This document shows positions 8,834 to 17,836 of a stretch of DNA of 64,000 bases, in pieces. Numbering within the stretch: position 1 is the stretch's first letter; each line of letters opens with the position of its first letter. The notes under the pieces were generated by a model. That model had not been told where the DNA came from. It did no database searches and saw only the letters and a list, made by a program, of their open reading frames with translations. The translations under genes were made by a program, and so were the position numbers. Origin of the DNA: Streptomyces seoulensis (GTDB lineage Bacteria; Actinomycetota; Actinomycetes; Streptomycetales; Streptomycetaceae); assembly GCF_022846655.1 (NCBI RefSeq), contig NZ_AP025667.1, positions 1,711,001 through 1,775,000 of the forward strand, in the 5' to 3' direction.

Positions 8834-10336
8834 ATGACGAGCAGCACCGAGACCACCGCCACCACCCCGCAGGTTGCGGTCAACGACATCGGTAACGAGG
8901 AAGCCTTCCTCGCCGCGATCGACGAGACGATCAAGTACTTCAACGACGGCGACATCGTCGACGGCGTCATCGTGAAGGTCGACCGGGACGAGGTCCTGCT
9001 CGACATCGGTTACAAGACCGAAGGTGTCATCCCGAGCCGCGAGCTCTCGATCAAGCACGACGTCGACCCGAACGAGGTCGTCAAGGTCGGCGACGAGATC
9101 GAGGCCCTGGTTCTCCAGAAGGAGGACAAGGAAGGCCGCCTGATCCTCTCGAAGAAGCGCGCCCAGTACGAGCGCGCCTGGGGCACCATCGAGAAGATCA
9201 AGGAAGAGGACGGCATCGTCACCGGTACCGTCATCGAGGTCGTCAAGGGTGGTCTCATCCTCGACATCGGCCTCCGTGGCTTCCTGCCGGCTTCCCTCGT
9301 CGAGATGCGCCGCGTCCGCGACCTCCAGCCCTACGTGGGCAAGGAGCTCGAGGCCAAGATCATCGAGCTGGACAAGAACCGCAACAACGTGGTCCTGTCC
9401 CGCCGCGCCTGGCTGGAGCAGACCCAGTCCGAGGTTCGCCAGACGTTCCTCACCACCCTCCAGAAGGGTCAGGTCCGCTCCGGCGTCGTCTCCTCGATCG
9501 TCAACTTCGGTGCCTTCGTGGACCTGGGTGGCGTCGACGGTCTGGTGCACGTCTCCGAGCTCTCCTGGAAGCACATCGACCACCCGTCCGAGGTTGTCGA
9601 GGTCGGCCAGGAAGTCACCGTCGAGGTTCTCGACGTGGACATGGACCGCGAGCGCGTCTCCCTGTCGCTGAAGGCGACCCAGGAAGACCCGTGGCAGCAG
9701 TTCGCCCGCACCCACCAGATCGGCCAGGTCGTGCCCGGCAAGGTCACGAAGCTGGTTCCGTTCGGTGCGTTCGTCCGCGTGGACGAGGGCATCGAGGGTC
9801 TGGTCCACATCTCCGAGCTGGCCGAGCGCCACGTGGAGATCCCGGAGCAGGTCGTCCAGGTCAACGACGAGATCTTCGTCAAGGTCATCGACATCGACCT
9901 CGAGCGTCGCCGCATCAGCCTCTCGCTGAAGCAGGCCAACGAGGCCTTCGGTGCCGACCCGGCCTCGGTCGAGTTCGACCCGACCCTGTACGGCATGGCC
10001 GCGTCCTACGACGACCAGGGCAACTACATCTACCCCGAGGGCTTCGACCCCGAGACCAACGACTGGCTCGAGGGCTACGAGACCCAGCGCGAGGCGTGGG
10101 AGGGCCAGTACGCCGAGGCGCAGCAGCGCTTCGAGCAGCACCAGGCCCAGGTCATCAAGTCCCGCGAGGCGGACGAGAAGGCCGCTGCCGAGGGTGTCGA
10201 CGTCGCGGGTGCGGCTCCGGCCGCTTCCGGTGGCGGCGGCTCGTACTCCTCCGAGGGTGCGGACACCTCCGGTGCCCTTGCTTCGGACGAGGCGCTTGCC
10301 GCGCTGCGCGAGAAGCTGGCCGGCGGCCAGAGCTGA
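8834..10336 (+). CDS. rpsA: 30S ribosomal protein S1
   Basis: Encodes 500 residues with four S1 (OB-fold) RNA-binding domains: about residues 35-105, 120-190, 205-275 and 290-365. Repeated signatures are GDIVDGVIVKVDRDEVLLDIG, VVSSIVNFGAFVDLGGVDGL and VTKLVPFGAFVRVDEGIEGL. Actinobacterial S1 has four domains rather than the six of E. coli, so the length is normal. The C-terminal 130 residues are acidic and Gly/Ser-rich and probably disordered. The ATG at 8834 gives the usual MTSSTETTATTPQVAVNDIG start. S1 helps mRNA bind the 30S subunit. The gene has its own promoter and terminator and a wobble-friendly codon use typical of high expression. Confidence 0.97.
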   Translation: MTSSTETTATTPQVAVNDIGNEEAFLAAIDETIKYFNDGDIVDGVIVKVDRDEVLLDIGYKTEGVIPSRELSIKHDVDPNEVVKVGDEIEALVLQKEDKEGRLILSKKRAQYERAWGTIEKIKEEDGIVTGTVIEVVKGGLILDIGLRGFLPASLVEMRRVRDLQPYVGKELEAKIIELDKNRNNVVLSRRAWLEQTQSEVRQTFLTTLQKGQVRSGVVSSIVNFGAFVDLGGVDGLVHVSELSWKHIDHPSEVVEVGQEVTVEVLDVDMDRERVSLSLKATQEDPWQQFARTHQIGQVVPGKVTKLVPFGAFVRVDEGIEGLVHISELAERHVEIPEQVVQVNDEIFVKVIDIDLERRRISLSLKQANEAFGADPASVEFDPTLYGMAASYDDQGNYIYPEGFDPETNDWLEGYETQREAWEGQYAEAQQRFEQHQAQVIKSREADEKAAAEGVDVAGAAPAASGGGGSYSSEGADTSGALASDEALAALREKLAGGQS

Positions 10337-10388
10337 ACTCCCCCAGCGGGGGGGACCCCCAACCGCTGAGGTTTAGCCGGTATTAAGG

Positions 10389-10426
10389 CTGAGGGACTCG
10401 TACCTTTCGGGGTGCGGGTCCCTCAG
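10389..10426 (+). terminator. Probable terminator of rpsA
   Basis: CTGAGGGAC pairs with GTCCCTCAG (9 bp) around an inner, imperfect extension, 50 bases after the rpsA stop. There is no U-run, as is common in Streptomyces. Confidence 0.6.
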
Positions 10427-10469
10427 GCGTTCTCCGGTGCGTTGTCAGGTGCGGGCCTGTGGGGGGTGA

Positions 10470-10491
10470 GCGCGCAGTTCCCCGCGCCCCT
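10470..10491. repeat. Streptomyces short intergenic GC-rich repeat fragment
   Basis: The sequence GCGCGCAGTTCCCCGCGCCC matches, from memory, a short dispersed element common between genes in Streptomyces genomes. Only one copy is visible here, so its repeat status cannot be shown within the window. Confidence 0.4.
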
Positions 10492-10529
10492 TGAGGGAGT
10501 TGCGGTGGACGCCTCTTCCAAGTGATCTT

Positions 10530-10557
10530 GGGAATGGCTTCCGGTTCTCCGGTGTTG
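10530..10557 (+). promoter_or_regulatory. SigR-type (thiol stress) promoter of the PAC2 gene
   Basis: GGGAAT and GTTG are separated by exactly 18 bases, matching the SigR consensus GGGAAT-N18-GTT. The predicted start is near 10563, 26 bases before the GTG of the next gene. Confidence 0.65.
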
Positions 10558-10588
10558 GGATGAACGGACACTAGGAGGGGCGGTCATC

Positions 10589-11527
10589 GTGGTTGATCCG
10601 CAGGGTTTGTTCGCTTGGGAGCCGAAGGGGCTCGCCGTGGTCGACATGGCGTTGGCCCAAGAGTCGGCCGGGCTGGTCATGCTCTACCACTTCGACGGGT
10701 ACATCGACGCGGGCGAGACGGGCGACCAGATCGTCGAGCGCGTCCTCGACACGCTGCCGCACCAGGTCGTGGCCCGCTTCGACCACGACCGGCTGGTCGA
10801 CTACAGGGCCCGCCGGCCGCTGCTGACCTTCCAGCGGGACAGTTGGACCGCCTACGAGGTGCCGGCCATCGAGGTCCGCCTCGTCCAGGACGCCACCGGT
10901 GCGCCGTTCCTGGTGCTGTCCGGTCCCGAACCGGACGTGGAGTGGGAGCGGTTCGCGCGCGCCGTGCAGCAGATCGTCGAGCGGCTCGGCGTCCGGCTGT
11001 CCGTCAACTTCCACGGCATCCCGATGGGCGTGCCGCACACCCGTCCCGTCGGTCTCACCCCGCACGGCAACCGCACCGACCTCGTCCCCGGCCACCGCAG
11101 CCCCTTCGAGGAGGCCCAGGTGCCGGGCAGCGCCGCGGCGCTGCTGGAGTACCGGCTCAGCGAGGCCGGGCACGACGTCCTCGGCGTCGCCGCGCACGTC
11201 CCGCACTACCTCGCCCGCTCCGCCTACCCGGACGCGGCGCTGACCGTGCTGGAGGCGATCACCGCCGCCACCGGCCTGGTGCTGCCCGGCGTCGCCCACG
11301 GCCTGCGCACCGAGGCCCACCGCACGCAGACCGAGATCGACCGGCAGATCCGGGAGGGCGACGAGGAGCTGACCTCGCTCATCCAGGGCCTGGAGCACCA
11401 GTACGACGCGGCCGCCGGAGCGGAGACGCGGGGCAACATGCTGGCCGAGCCGGTCGACATCCCGTCCGCCGACGAGATCGGCCGCGAGTTCGAGCGGTTC
11501 CTCGCGGAGCGGGAGGGCGAGGCGTAG
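10589..11527 (+). CDS. PAC2 family protein (proteasome-assembly-chaperone-like)
   Basis: Encodes 312 residues from a GTG with GGAGGGG upstream. The PAC2 fold covers about residues 25-240; typical stretches are [17 protein letters not shown] near the N-terminus and [15 protein letters not shown] sequence in the middle, with a glutamate-rich tail (residues 245-312) that may be helical. Archaeal and eukaryotic relatives assist 20S proteasome assembly; actinobacteria possess proteasomes, but no role has been fixed for the bacterial PAC2 proteins. A SigR-type promoter directly upstream suggests induction by thiol-oxidative stress, compatible with protein quality control. coaE follows 32 bases later and may be cotranscribed. 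Confidence 0.85.
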   Translation: MVDPQGLFAWEPKGLAVVDMALAQESAGLVMLYHFDGYIDAGETGDQIVERVLDTLPHQVVARFDHDRLVDYRARRPLLTFQRDSWTAYEVPAIEVRLVQDATGAPFLVLSGPEPDVEWERFARAVQQIVERLGVRLSVNFHGIPMGVPHTRPVGLTPHGNRTDLVPGHRSPFEEAQVPGSAAALLEYRLSEAGHDVLGVAAHVPHYLARSAYPDAALTVLEAITAATGLVLPGVAHGLRTEAHRTQTEIDRQIREGDEELTSLIQGLEHQYDAAAGAETRGNMLAEPVDIPSADEIGREFERFLAEREGEA

Positions 11528-11559
11528 AGCGCCCGGCGGCAGGGTCTAGGCTGCCCGGC

Positions 11560-12165
11560 ATGTTGAAAGTGGGGCTGACCGGCGGCATCGGGGCCGGCAA
11601 GAGCGAGGTGTCGCGGCTGTTCGTGGAGCACGGGGCCGTGCTCATCGACGCGGACCGGATCGCGCGGGAGGTCGTGGCGCCCGGGACACCGGGGCTCGCG
11701 GCCGTGGTGGAGGCGTTCGGGCCGGAGATCCTGACCGGGGACGGCTCGCTGGACCGGCCCCGGCTCGGTTCCGTGGTCTTCGCCGACCCCGAGAAGCTGG
11801 CCCTCCTCAACTCGATCGTGCACCCCCTGGTGGGCGCCCGGTCCCGCGAGCTGGAGAGTGCCGCGAGCCCCGGCTCCGTGGTCCTGCACGACGTCCCGCT
11901 CCTCACCGAGAACGGCCTTGCGCCGCTGTACGACCTCGTCGTCGTCGTGGACGCGAGTACCGAGACCCAGCTCGACCGGCTGGTCCGGCTGCGCGGGATG
12001 ACGGAGGACGACGCCCGCGCCCGTATGGCCGCCCAGGCGAGCCGTGAGCAGCGCCGCGAGATCGCCGACATCGTGATCGACAACGACGTGCCGCTGGACG
12101 CGCTGCGGAAGCGGGTCTCGGAGGTCTGGGCCGAGTTGACGCGCCGGGCGCGTGAGCAGGCGTAG
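11560..12165 (+). CDS. coaE: Dephospho-CoA kinase
   Basis: Encodes 201 residues, normal for CoaE; it phosphorylates dephospho-CoA, the last step of coenzyme A synthesis. Walker A is [13 protein letters not shown] at residues 5-17, followed by [10 protein letters not shown] and the substrate-lid region [10 protein letters not shown]. The ATG at 11560 lacks a ribosome-binding site; a TAGGCT -10-like hexamer ends 7 bases upstream, so the transcript may be leaderless. It could also be read through from the PAC2 gene, 32 bases upstream. Confidence 0.96.
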   Translation: MLKVGLTGGIGAGKSEVSRLFVEHGAVLIDADRIAREVVAPGTPGLAAVVEAFGPEILTGDGSLDRPRLGSVVFADPEKLALLNSIVHPLVGARSRELESAASPGSVVLHDVPLLTENGLAPLYDLVVVVDASTETQLDRLVRLRGMTEDDARARMAAQASREQRREIADIVIDNDVPLDALRKRVSEVWAELTRRAREQA

Positions 12166-12257
12166 CGGCCCTCTGGCCGCGCGTTGCTGAGGGGCGGCCC
12201 GGAATAGCCGCTCCGCTCCGAGGCGTTGGAACGGCGAAGTGAGGGAAGGACTTCGCC

Positions 12258-12638
12258 GTGCCCGAGATCAGTGGTTCCGCCGGACGTACTCCGGAGACGG
12301 ATGTCATCGACTTCCGCGCCGCCGAGCACCTGCTCGACGCGCGGGACCCCAGGGGCGCGGTGAAACTGCTCGACGAAGTGATCGCCGCCCACCCCGAGAA
12401 CACCGCCGCCCGCCTGCTGCGGGCGCGCGCGTTCTTCGCCGCCGCTCAACTGCGGCCCGCCGAGCTCGAGTTCACCATCGTGCTGGAGCGCGAGCCGGAC
12501 AACGCCTTCGCTCACTTCGCGCTGGGCCGCACCTACGAGCGCCAGGGCAGGCCCGGCCAGGCCAGACGCCACTTCCGGCTGGCCGCCGCGCTCGACCCCA
12601 ATCCGGACTATCTGCGCGCGGCGCGCTTCGACTCCTGA
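12258..12638 (+). CDS. Small tetratricopeptide-repeat protein
   Basis: Encodes 126 residues from a GTG with GGAAGGA upstream. Three TPR-like helix pairs are visible at residues 20-53 (AEHLLDARDPRGAVKLLDEV), 54-87 (ARLLRARAFFAAAQLRPAEL) and 88-121 (AFAHFALGRTYERQGRPGQA). There is no signal peptide or membrane segment, so it is presumably a cytoplasmic protein-binding adaptor of unknown partner. A GGAAT-N19-GTT sequence at 12201-12227 resembles a SigR promoter with spacing one base too long; I regard this as weak. Confidence 0.85.
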   Translation: MPEISGSAGRTPETDVIDFRAAEHLLDARDPRGAVKLLDEVIAAHPENTAARLLRARAFFAAAQLRPAELEFTIVLEREPDNAFAHFALGRTYERQGRPGQARRHFRLAAALDPNPDYLRAARFDS

Positions 12639-12647
12639 GCCTCTCTT

Positions 12648-12974
12648 TCAGGGCTGGGGGTGCCGGGGCGCGGGCAGGCGGGGGAATCCTCGCCGCCGCC
12701 TCGGCCGTACCGCCGGCTCGTCGTGCGCCGGCTCGTACGGGGGTACGTCACGGCCGGGCTGGTAGTGCGGGCCCTGCCGCAGATGGCGGAGGACCAGGAC
12801 CAGGTCGACCGTGACCACCAGCCACAGCACCGCACACGCGACCGCCCAGCCGGTGCGTCCGGTGAGGGAGAAGGCCACCGTGCCGAAGACGGTCCAAGCG
12901 AACCCCCACAGGCTCAGCCACAGCCGCGCTCGCAGGGCACTGCGCGCGGTCGTCGGTTCACTGCCGGTACGCAT
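12648..12974 (-). CDS. DUF6343 family small membrane protein
   Basis: Encodes 108 residues starting at an ATG with AGGAG upstream (MRTGSEPTTARSALRARL). Two hydrophobic helices (about residues 20-40 and 45-65; LWGFAWTVFGTVAF and CAVLWLVVTVDLVLVL) are followed by a conserved RQGPHYQPGRDVPPYEP segment and a basic, proline-rich tail. This pattern is characteristic of DUF6343. The function is unknown. It converges with the TPR gene, 9 bases apart. Confidence 0.8.
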   Translation of the reverse strand: MRTGSEPTTARSALRARLWLSLWGFAWTVFGTVAFSLTGRTGWAVACAVLWLVVTVDLVLVLRHLRQGPHYQPGRDVPPYEPAHDEPAVRPRRRRGFPRLPAPRHPQP

Positions 12975-13092
12975 CCGATCACCACTCCTTCCTGCAACGT
13001 ACTCCCGTTCCCGAGACGGCGGGAATTGACTCGAACGAGTGGTTCGCGGCGGGCAAGGGAACGGATGAGCGAAGATCGTCCGTTCTCCCGGC

Positions 13093-13788
13093 ATGACAGT
13101 CGAGATGCGTGAAGGACATCAGGGCACGGGCCCCGGAGCGATCACCCCGGACGGCTGCGCGGTCGAGCTGTACGCCCGCTTCCCACCGGATGACGAACCG
13201 GACGTCATCGCCGCCGCGGTGCCCGCCGGGGCACACGTCCTGGAGCTGGGCAGCGGCGCGGGCCGGGTGACCCACCCGCTGCTGGAGCGCGGCTTCAGGG
13301 TGACGGCGGTGGACGAGTCCGCCGAGATGCTGGAGCGGGTGCGTGGGGCGGAGCGCACGATACGCACGCCGATCGAGGACCTGGACCTGGGCGAGCGGTT
13401 CGACGTGGTCCTGCTCGGCTCGTTCCTGGTCCACACCGCCGACCCGCGACTGCGCCACGCCCTGCTCGACACCTGCGCCCGGCACGTCGCCACGGACGGC
13501 TGCGTGCTCATCCAGCGAGAGGGGGCGGACTATCACGACAACGTCCCGAGGGAACGCGTCGACCCCCGGGGCTTCACCGTCCGGATCGCCTCGGTGGAAC
13601 CGGTCGGCGACGGGGTCAACTCGGTCCGGGCCGAGTACACCTTCCCGGACGCCACCTGGACCCAGACCTTCCGCAGCAGGCCCCTGACGAAGGAACAGTT
13701 CGAAGCGGCGCTGGGACAGGCGGGGCTGAGGGTGGATGCCGAGCTGACCGAGGACGGTACGTGGGTGCGGGCGGTGCCGATGGACTGA
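13093..13788 (+). CDS. Class I SAM-dependent methyltransferase
   Basis: Encodes 231 residues. SAM-binding motif I is VLELGSGAGRVTHPL (about residue 46), followed by VTAVDESAEML and the acidic LGERFDVVLLGSFLVH. The C-terminal half is a beta-rich region that may recognise a small-molecule substrate. I can assign no substrate. The gene is divergent from DUF6343 and its end faces the S4 gene across a strong two-way terminator. Confidence 0.85.
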   Translation: MTVEMREGHQGTGPGAITPDGCAVELYARFPPDDEPDVIAAAVPAGAHVLELGSGAGRVTHPLLERGFRVTAVDESAEMLERVRGAERTIRTPIEDLDLGERFDVVLLGSFLVHTADPRLRHALLDTCARHVATDGCVLIQREGADYHDNVPRERVDPRGFTVRIASVEPVGDGVNSVRAEYTFPDATWTQTFRSRPLTKEQFEAALGQAGLRVDAELTEDGTWVRAVPMD

Positions 13789-13816
13789 AGGGGGAGGAGG
13801 GCGGCGAGGAGGTGCG

Positions 13817-13844
13817 GCCTGTGTCCGGGTGCCCGGACACAGGC
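13817..13844. terminator. Bidirectional terminator between methyltransferase and S4 gene
   Basis: A perfect 13-bp inverted repeat, GCCTGTGTCCGGG-tg-CCCGGACACAGGC, lies between two convergent stop codons. Confidence 0.8.
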
Positions 13845-13848
13845 GGCT

Positions 13849-14418
13849 CTACCGGGCCGGTCGCTGCCTGCCGGGGGTCTCAGGCGCACCGGGGGCGTCC
13901 GGTGCGCCCAGGCCGCGCAGGCGTTCCAGTTCCCGGCGGTCCCGCTTGGTGGGGCGGCCGGTGCCGCGGTCGCGGACACCTACCGGGGCGATCGCCTCGC
14001 GAGGCGGCGGAGGGGGTGAGTTGTCGATGTAGCACTGCGCGGCCACTGGCGCGCCGACCCGCTTGCGGATCAGCCGCTTGACGATCACGACGCGTTCCCG
14101 GCCCTCGTGGCGCAGCCGCACCTCGTCGCCGACCCGCACGGAGTAGGCGGGCTTCACCCGCTCGCCGTTCACATGGACATGGCCGCCCCGGCACGCGGTG
14201 GCACCCAGCGAACGCGTCTTGACCAGACGCACGGCCCAGACCCAGCTGTCGATCCGCACCGTCTCGCCGGCGCCGAGCCCAGCGGCCTCGGCGGCGGCCA
14301 CCGCGGCAGCGGTGGCCGAGTCGGTCTCCTGTGCGGTGGCCGGGACGGGTGCCGGTCCCTCGGGGGCGCCGGTCCCGTGGGTGCCGTCGCCGTCCGCGTC
14401 CTGTGAAGCGAGTGCCAT
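13849..14418 (-). CDS. S4-domain RNA-binding protein (Hsp15-like)
   Basis: Encodes 189 residues starting MALASQDADGDG. The S4 domain spans about residues 52-120: VRIDSWVWAVRLVKTRSLGA, CRGGHVHVNGERVKPAYSV and VGDEVRLRHEGRERVVIVKR, followed by a basic RDRRELERLRG tail. The arrangement resembles Hsp15 (HslR), which in E. coli binds 50S subunits carrying stalled nascent chains. The N-terminal 50 residues are acidic, Ala/Thr-rich and low-complexity, an extension E. coli Hsp15 lacks. Ribosome rescue is inferred from the family only. Confidence 0.88.
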   Translation of the reverse strand: MALASQDADGDGTHGTGAPEGPAPVPATAQETDSATAAAVAAAEAAGLGAGETVRIDSWVWAVRLVKTRSLGATACRGGHVHVNGERVKPAYSVRVGDEVRLRHEGRERVVIVKRLIRKRVGAPVAAQCYIDNSPPPPPREAIAPVGVRDRGTGRPTKRDRRELERLRGLGAPDAPGAPETPGRQRPAR

Positions 14419-14551
14419 GCCGCCGACCCTAACGCTCCGCCGCGCCCGGCCGGGACGCGTTTTCCCACCACTCCCACGCCCCGCCCCGGATGCGGGCCGG
14501 TCCCTCGCGCCGGAGGCTGTTGCCGAGGTCGGCCGGGAGCGAGGAGAGAAC

Positions 14552-16072
14552 ATGACGACGGAGGCGGAGGTCGAGGAGCCGCCCCGGCGTCGGCGGACGT
14601 TCACCTTCCCCAGCGCCCTGACCGTGCTCGTCGTCGTCACGATCGCGGTCTGGCTGCTGGCCTTCCTCGTCCCGCCGGGGCAGTACGTACGGGACGCGTC
14701 CGGTGCGCCGGTGCAGGGGACGTACCACCGTGTCTCCTCGGGGGAGTCCTTCGCCGACCGGCTGACCGACCTCTTCCTCTCCCCGGTCAACGGGCTGTAC
14801 GGCCTCCGGGACCCGAAAACCGGTCTGGTGGGGCCGGATCTCGCGGGGGATCTGTACGGCGCGGCGGGGGTGTTCCTGTTCGTGCTGGCCATCGGCGCCT
14901 TCATCACCGTCGTGTTCGCCACCGGCGCGCTGGACCGGGGTATCGCCCGGCTCGCCCACCGGCTGCGGGAGCGCGGGGCGCTGCTGATCGCCGGGATCAT
15001 GGTGGTGTTCTCGGTCCTCGGCACCGTGGAGGGCTTCGCCGAGGAGACCCTCGGCTTCTACGGCCTGATCGTGCCGCTGATGCTCGCCCTCGGCTACGAC
15101 CGGATGGTGGCCGTCGGCGCGATCATCCTGGGCGCGGGCGTCGGGGTGATGTGCTCGACGGTGAACCCGTTCGCCACCGGGGTGGCCTCCTCGGCGGCCG
15201 ACATCTCGCTGGGTGACGGCATCGCGCTGCGGTTCGTGATGTGGGTGGTGCTGACGGCCGTGACGGTCGCCTACGTCATCCGGTACGCCCGGCGGGTGCG
15301 GCGGGACCCGGCCCGCTCCCTCACCGGCTTCCTGCCAGGCGACCGGGAGCACGCCGACGAGGCGCCGGACGCGGAGCCGGAGCTGACCGGGCTGCACCGG
15401 GCGGTGCTCGTCACGATGATCCTGGTCTTCGCGTTCATGATCTTCTCGGTGGTGCCCTGGGCCGGCGCGCTCACCGGGAAGGCGGACGCCACTCCGTACG
15501 GGTTCGAGCTGGGCTGGTCCTTCCCCGAGCTCGCCGCGCTCTTCATCTGCGCGTCCGTGCTGGTCGGGCTGGTGGCGCGGATGGGGGAGCAGCGGCTCAG
15601 CTCCACGATCGTGCAGGGCGCGGCCGACTTCATCTCGCCCGCGCTGGTGATCGTGCTGGCCCGCGGTGTCACCGTGATCATGAACAACTCGAAGATCACC
15701 GACACCGTGCTGCACTCCATCGAGGGCGTGGTGAGAGGCACCTCGTCCGGTGTCTTCGCGGTCATCGTGTTCGTGGTGAACCTGCCGCTGGCCTTCCTGA
15801 TCCCCTCCACCTCCGGCCACGCCACGCTGGCCATGCCGATCCTCGCCCCGCTCGCCGACTTCGCCGGGGTGTCCCGCGCGGTCGCCGTCACCGCCTGGCA
15901 GGCGTCCAGCGGCTGGATGAACCTGTGGGTGCCGACCACCGCCGTCGTCATGGGCGGCGTCGCGCTCGCCAAGGTGGGGTACGACAAGTACCTGCGGTTC
16001 GCGTGGCCGCTGCTGGCCGTGCTGTTCGCGCTGATCTGCGGGTTCGTCGCGCTGGGCGCGGCCTTCACCTGA
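14552..16072 (+). CDS. YfcC family membrane transporter
   Basis: Encodes 506 residues from an ATG with GAGGAG upstream. There are about twelve hydrophobic segments. YfcC/ArsB-DcuC-type features are FTFPSALTVLVVVTIAVWLL and LVPPGQY at the N-terminus, GTVEGFAEETLGFYGLIVPL and MCSTVNPFATGVASS in the first half, and NLPLAFLIPSTSGHATLAMP in the second. The family is described as arginine/ornithine or C4-dicarboxylate antiporter-like, but the substrate here cannot be told. It starts 134 bases from the divergent S4 gene. Confidence 0.88.
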   Translation: MTTEAEVEEPPRRRRTFTFPSALTVLVVVTIAVWLLAFLVPPGQYVRDASGAPVQGTYHRVSSGESFADRLTDLFLSPVNGLYGLRDPKTGLVGPDLAGDLYGAAGVFLFVLAIGAFITVVFATGALDRGIARLAHRLRERGALLIAGIMVVFSVLGTVEGFAEETLGFYGLIVPLMLALGYDRMVAVGAIILGAGVGVMCSTVNPFATGVASSAADISLGDGIALRFVMWVVLTAVTVAYVIRYARRVRRDPARSLTGFLPGDREHADEAPDAEPELTGLHRAVLVTMILVFAFMIFSVVPWAGALTGKADATPYGFELGWSFPELAALFICASVLVGLVARMGEQRLSSTIVQGAADFISPALVIVLARGVTVIMNNSKITDTVLHSIEGVVRGTSSGVFAVIVFVVNLPLAFLIPSTSGHATLAMPILAPLADFAGVSRAVAVTAWQASSGWMNLWVPTTAVVMGGVALAKVGYDKYLRFAWPLLAVLFALICGFVALGAAFT

Positions 16073-16097
16073 CGGGCCCTGGCCTACCGTGAAGGGC

Positions 16098-16799
16098 ATG
16101 GACGACAGCGGTGCCCTGGCCCGGCTGGACCGGCGCCTTACCGAGTGCCGGGCCTGCCCGCGCCTGGTCGAGTGGCGCGAGGAGGTGGCCCGTACCAAGC
16201 GGGCCGCGTTCGCCGACCAGACCTACTGGGGGCGCCCGGTACCCGGCTTCGGCCCCGCCGACGCCCGGCTGGCGATCATCGGGCTGGCCCCCGCCGCGCA
16301 CGGCGGCAACCGCACGGGCCGCATGTTCACCGGCGACCGCTCCGGGGACGTGCTCTACCAGGCCCTCCACGACCTCGGCCTCGCCTCCCAGCCGACCTCG
16401 GTCGCCGTCGACGACGGTCTCGAACTGTACGGCGTCCGCGTCACCGCGCCCGTGCACTGCGCACCGCCCGCCAACAAGCCCACCCCCGGCGAACGCGACA
16501 CCTGCCGGGCCTGGCTGGTGTCGGAACTGACGCTGCTGCGGCCGACGCTCCGGGCCGTCGTCGTGCTCGGCGCCTTCGGCTGGCAGGCCGCCCTGCCCGC
16601 GCTGAGCGAGGCGGGCTGGACCATCCCCCGGCCGCGCCCCGCCTTCTCCCACGGAGCCCACGTCCCGCTCCAAGGCGGCCTGGACCTCTACGGCTGCTTC
16701 CACGTCAGCCAGCGCAACACCTTCACCGGCCGCCTCACCCCCGAGATGCTCCGCGAGACCCTGGGCACGGCGGCCCGGACGGCGGGCCTGCGCCGGTGA
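16098..16799 (+). CDS. Uracil-DNA glycosylase, family 5 (UdgB type)
   Basis: Encodes 233 residues. Diagnostic motifs are GLAPAAHGGNRTGRMFTGDR (motif A, about residues 55-75) and HVSQRNTFTGRLT near residue 200 (motif B). Four cysteines typical of the Fe-S cluster of this clade appear (CRACPR near the start, HCAPP, and DTCR). It removes uracil, and in family 5 also hypoxanthine, from DNA, opening base-excision repair. An alternative GTG start lies 9 bases upstream. TACCGT ends 7 bases before the ATG with no ribosome-binding site, suggesting a leaderless mRNA. I looked for, and did not find, the damage promoter present on other repair genes here. Confidence 0.93.
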   Translation: MDDSGALARLDRRLTECRACPRLVEWREEVARTKRAAFADQTYWGRPVPGFGPADARLAIIGLAPAAHGGNRTGRMFTGDRSGDVLYQALHDLGLASQPTSVAVDDGLELYGVRVTAPVHCAPPANKPTPGERDTCRAWLVSELTLLRPTLRAVVVLGAFGWQAALPALSEAGWTIPRPRPAFSHGAHVPLQGGLDLYGCFHVSQRNTFTGRLTPEMLRETLGTAARTAGLRR

Positions 16800-16800
16800 C

Positions 16801-17250
16801 TCAGGGGCGCCACACGTAGCGCACGTCCGGCTCGCGTTCCTCGTTGCCGCTGCCGTCGGTGCGCTCGACGGCGACGAAGCCGTGGCGTTCGTAGAAGCGG
16901 TGGGCAGGCTCGTTCACCTGGAACGTCCACAGCGTGAGCCCCGCCGGCACGCGCTCCTTGGCCAGCGCGACGAACCGGTCGCCCAGGCCGCGGCCCCGCC
17001 GGGCGGGGTCCAGGTAGAGCTGGGACAGCAGCGGCCCGTCCAGCACCATCATGCCGACGATCCGGCCGTCCTCCGCCTCGGCCACCCATGTCTCCCGCAG
17101 CGGGATCACCACGTCTCGGATGTAGGCGCGGACCTCGTCGTCCGAGCGCGGCCGGACGACCGTGGGCAGGGCGGCGGCGAAGGAGCGCAGCCAGACGTCG
17201 GCCGTGTCGCGGGCGTCCGCAGGGACCGCCCGGCGCAGCAGCACCGTCAC
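16801..17250 (-). CDS. GNAT family N-acetyltransferase
   Basis: Encodes 149 residues. The acetyl-CoA-binding signature is LYLDPARRGRGLGDRFVALA (about residues 82-101), followed by WTFQVNEPAHRFYERHGFV, a canonical GNAT ending. The substrate is unknown. The GTG start at 17248-17250 overlaps the stop of the RidA gene (GTGA), implying translational coupling. Its stop is one base from the convergent uracil-DNA glycosylase gene. Confidence 0.9.
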   Translation of the reverse strand: MTVLLRRAVPADARDTADVWLRSFAAALPTVVRPRSDDEVRAYIRDVVIPLRETWVAEAEDGRIVGMMVLDGPLLSQLYLDPARRGRGLGDRFVALAKERVPAGLTLWTFQVNEPAHRFYERHGFVAVERTDGSGNEEREPDVRYVWRP

Positions 17251-17657
17251 TCTCCCGCCTCCGGTACCGCTGCCGTGGCCGTGATCTCCACCAGTTGGCC
17301 GGTGTAGCCGAGGCAGGCGACGCCGAGCAGGGTCGAGGAGTGCGGGCCCCTGCTCAGGCCGGACGCCTCCACCACCTCCCACACGGACGAGAGCACCGAG
17401 GGCCGGTCGCTCACCACGTACACCTCGGTCACCAGCACATGCTCCAGATCGCTGCCCACGGCCCGCAGTTGCTCCCGCAGGTTGGCGATCACCTGTCCGG
17501 CCTGGCGCACCGGATCACCCGGCCCGACCAGTTCGCCCCGCTCGTCCAGCGGGACCGCGCCCGCGAGGAAGACGAGCCGGGTGCCCGCCTCCACGACCGA
17601 GGCGTGCGCGTAGGTCGGCGGCGGGAAGAGACCGGGCACGGTGACACGACGGATCAT
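17247..17657 (-). CDS. RidA family protein
   Basis: Encodes 136 residues from an ATG with GAGGGAG upstream (MIRRVTVPGLFPPPTYAHAS). RidA/YjgF/Rid features are VVEAGTRLVFLAGAVPLDERG, RQAGQVIANLREQLRAVGSD, TEVYVVSDRP and the C-terminal LVEITATAAVP. The Arg that marks true imine deaminases (usually before CxE...TA) is not obvious, since the end reads YTGQLVEITATA, so this may be a Rid subgroup with another activity. It forms an operon with the GNAT gene. Confidence 0.88.
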   Translation of the reverse strand: MIRRVTVPGLFPPPTYAHASVVEAGTRLVFLAGAVPLDERGELVGPGDPVRQAGQVIANLREQLRAVGSDLEHVLVTEVYVVSDRPSVLSSVWEVVEASGLSRGPHSSTLLGVACLGYTGQLVEITATAAVPEAGE

Positions 17658-17836
17658 GGCGGCTCCCTCGAAGCGCGGGCGGACAACCTGCCCATCATTC
17701 GGCGCCCGCGCCCGCCCGCGCATCCCAATTAACGGGCAGGCCCACGCTCTTTACCGTGCAGGCCCAGGCTCTTCGCTCGCACCGGCACCCGTCCCAGCCG
17801 TACGCTCCCGGCGACAGCCCTCCGAAGGAGCCCGCC

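Noticed and set aside
12201..12227. SigR-like GGAAT-N19-GTT before the TPR gene
   Set aside because: Spacing is one base longer than consensus and the flanks do not match; noted only in the gene entry.
16068..16090. Damage-type promoter before the uracil-DNA glycosylase gene
   Set aside because: A TACCGT -10 is in place, but the sequence at the required distance is CCTGACGGG, not TTGTCRGTG.
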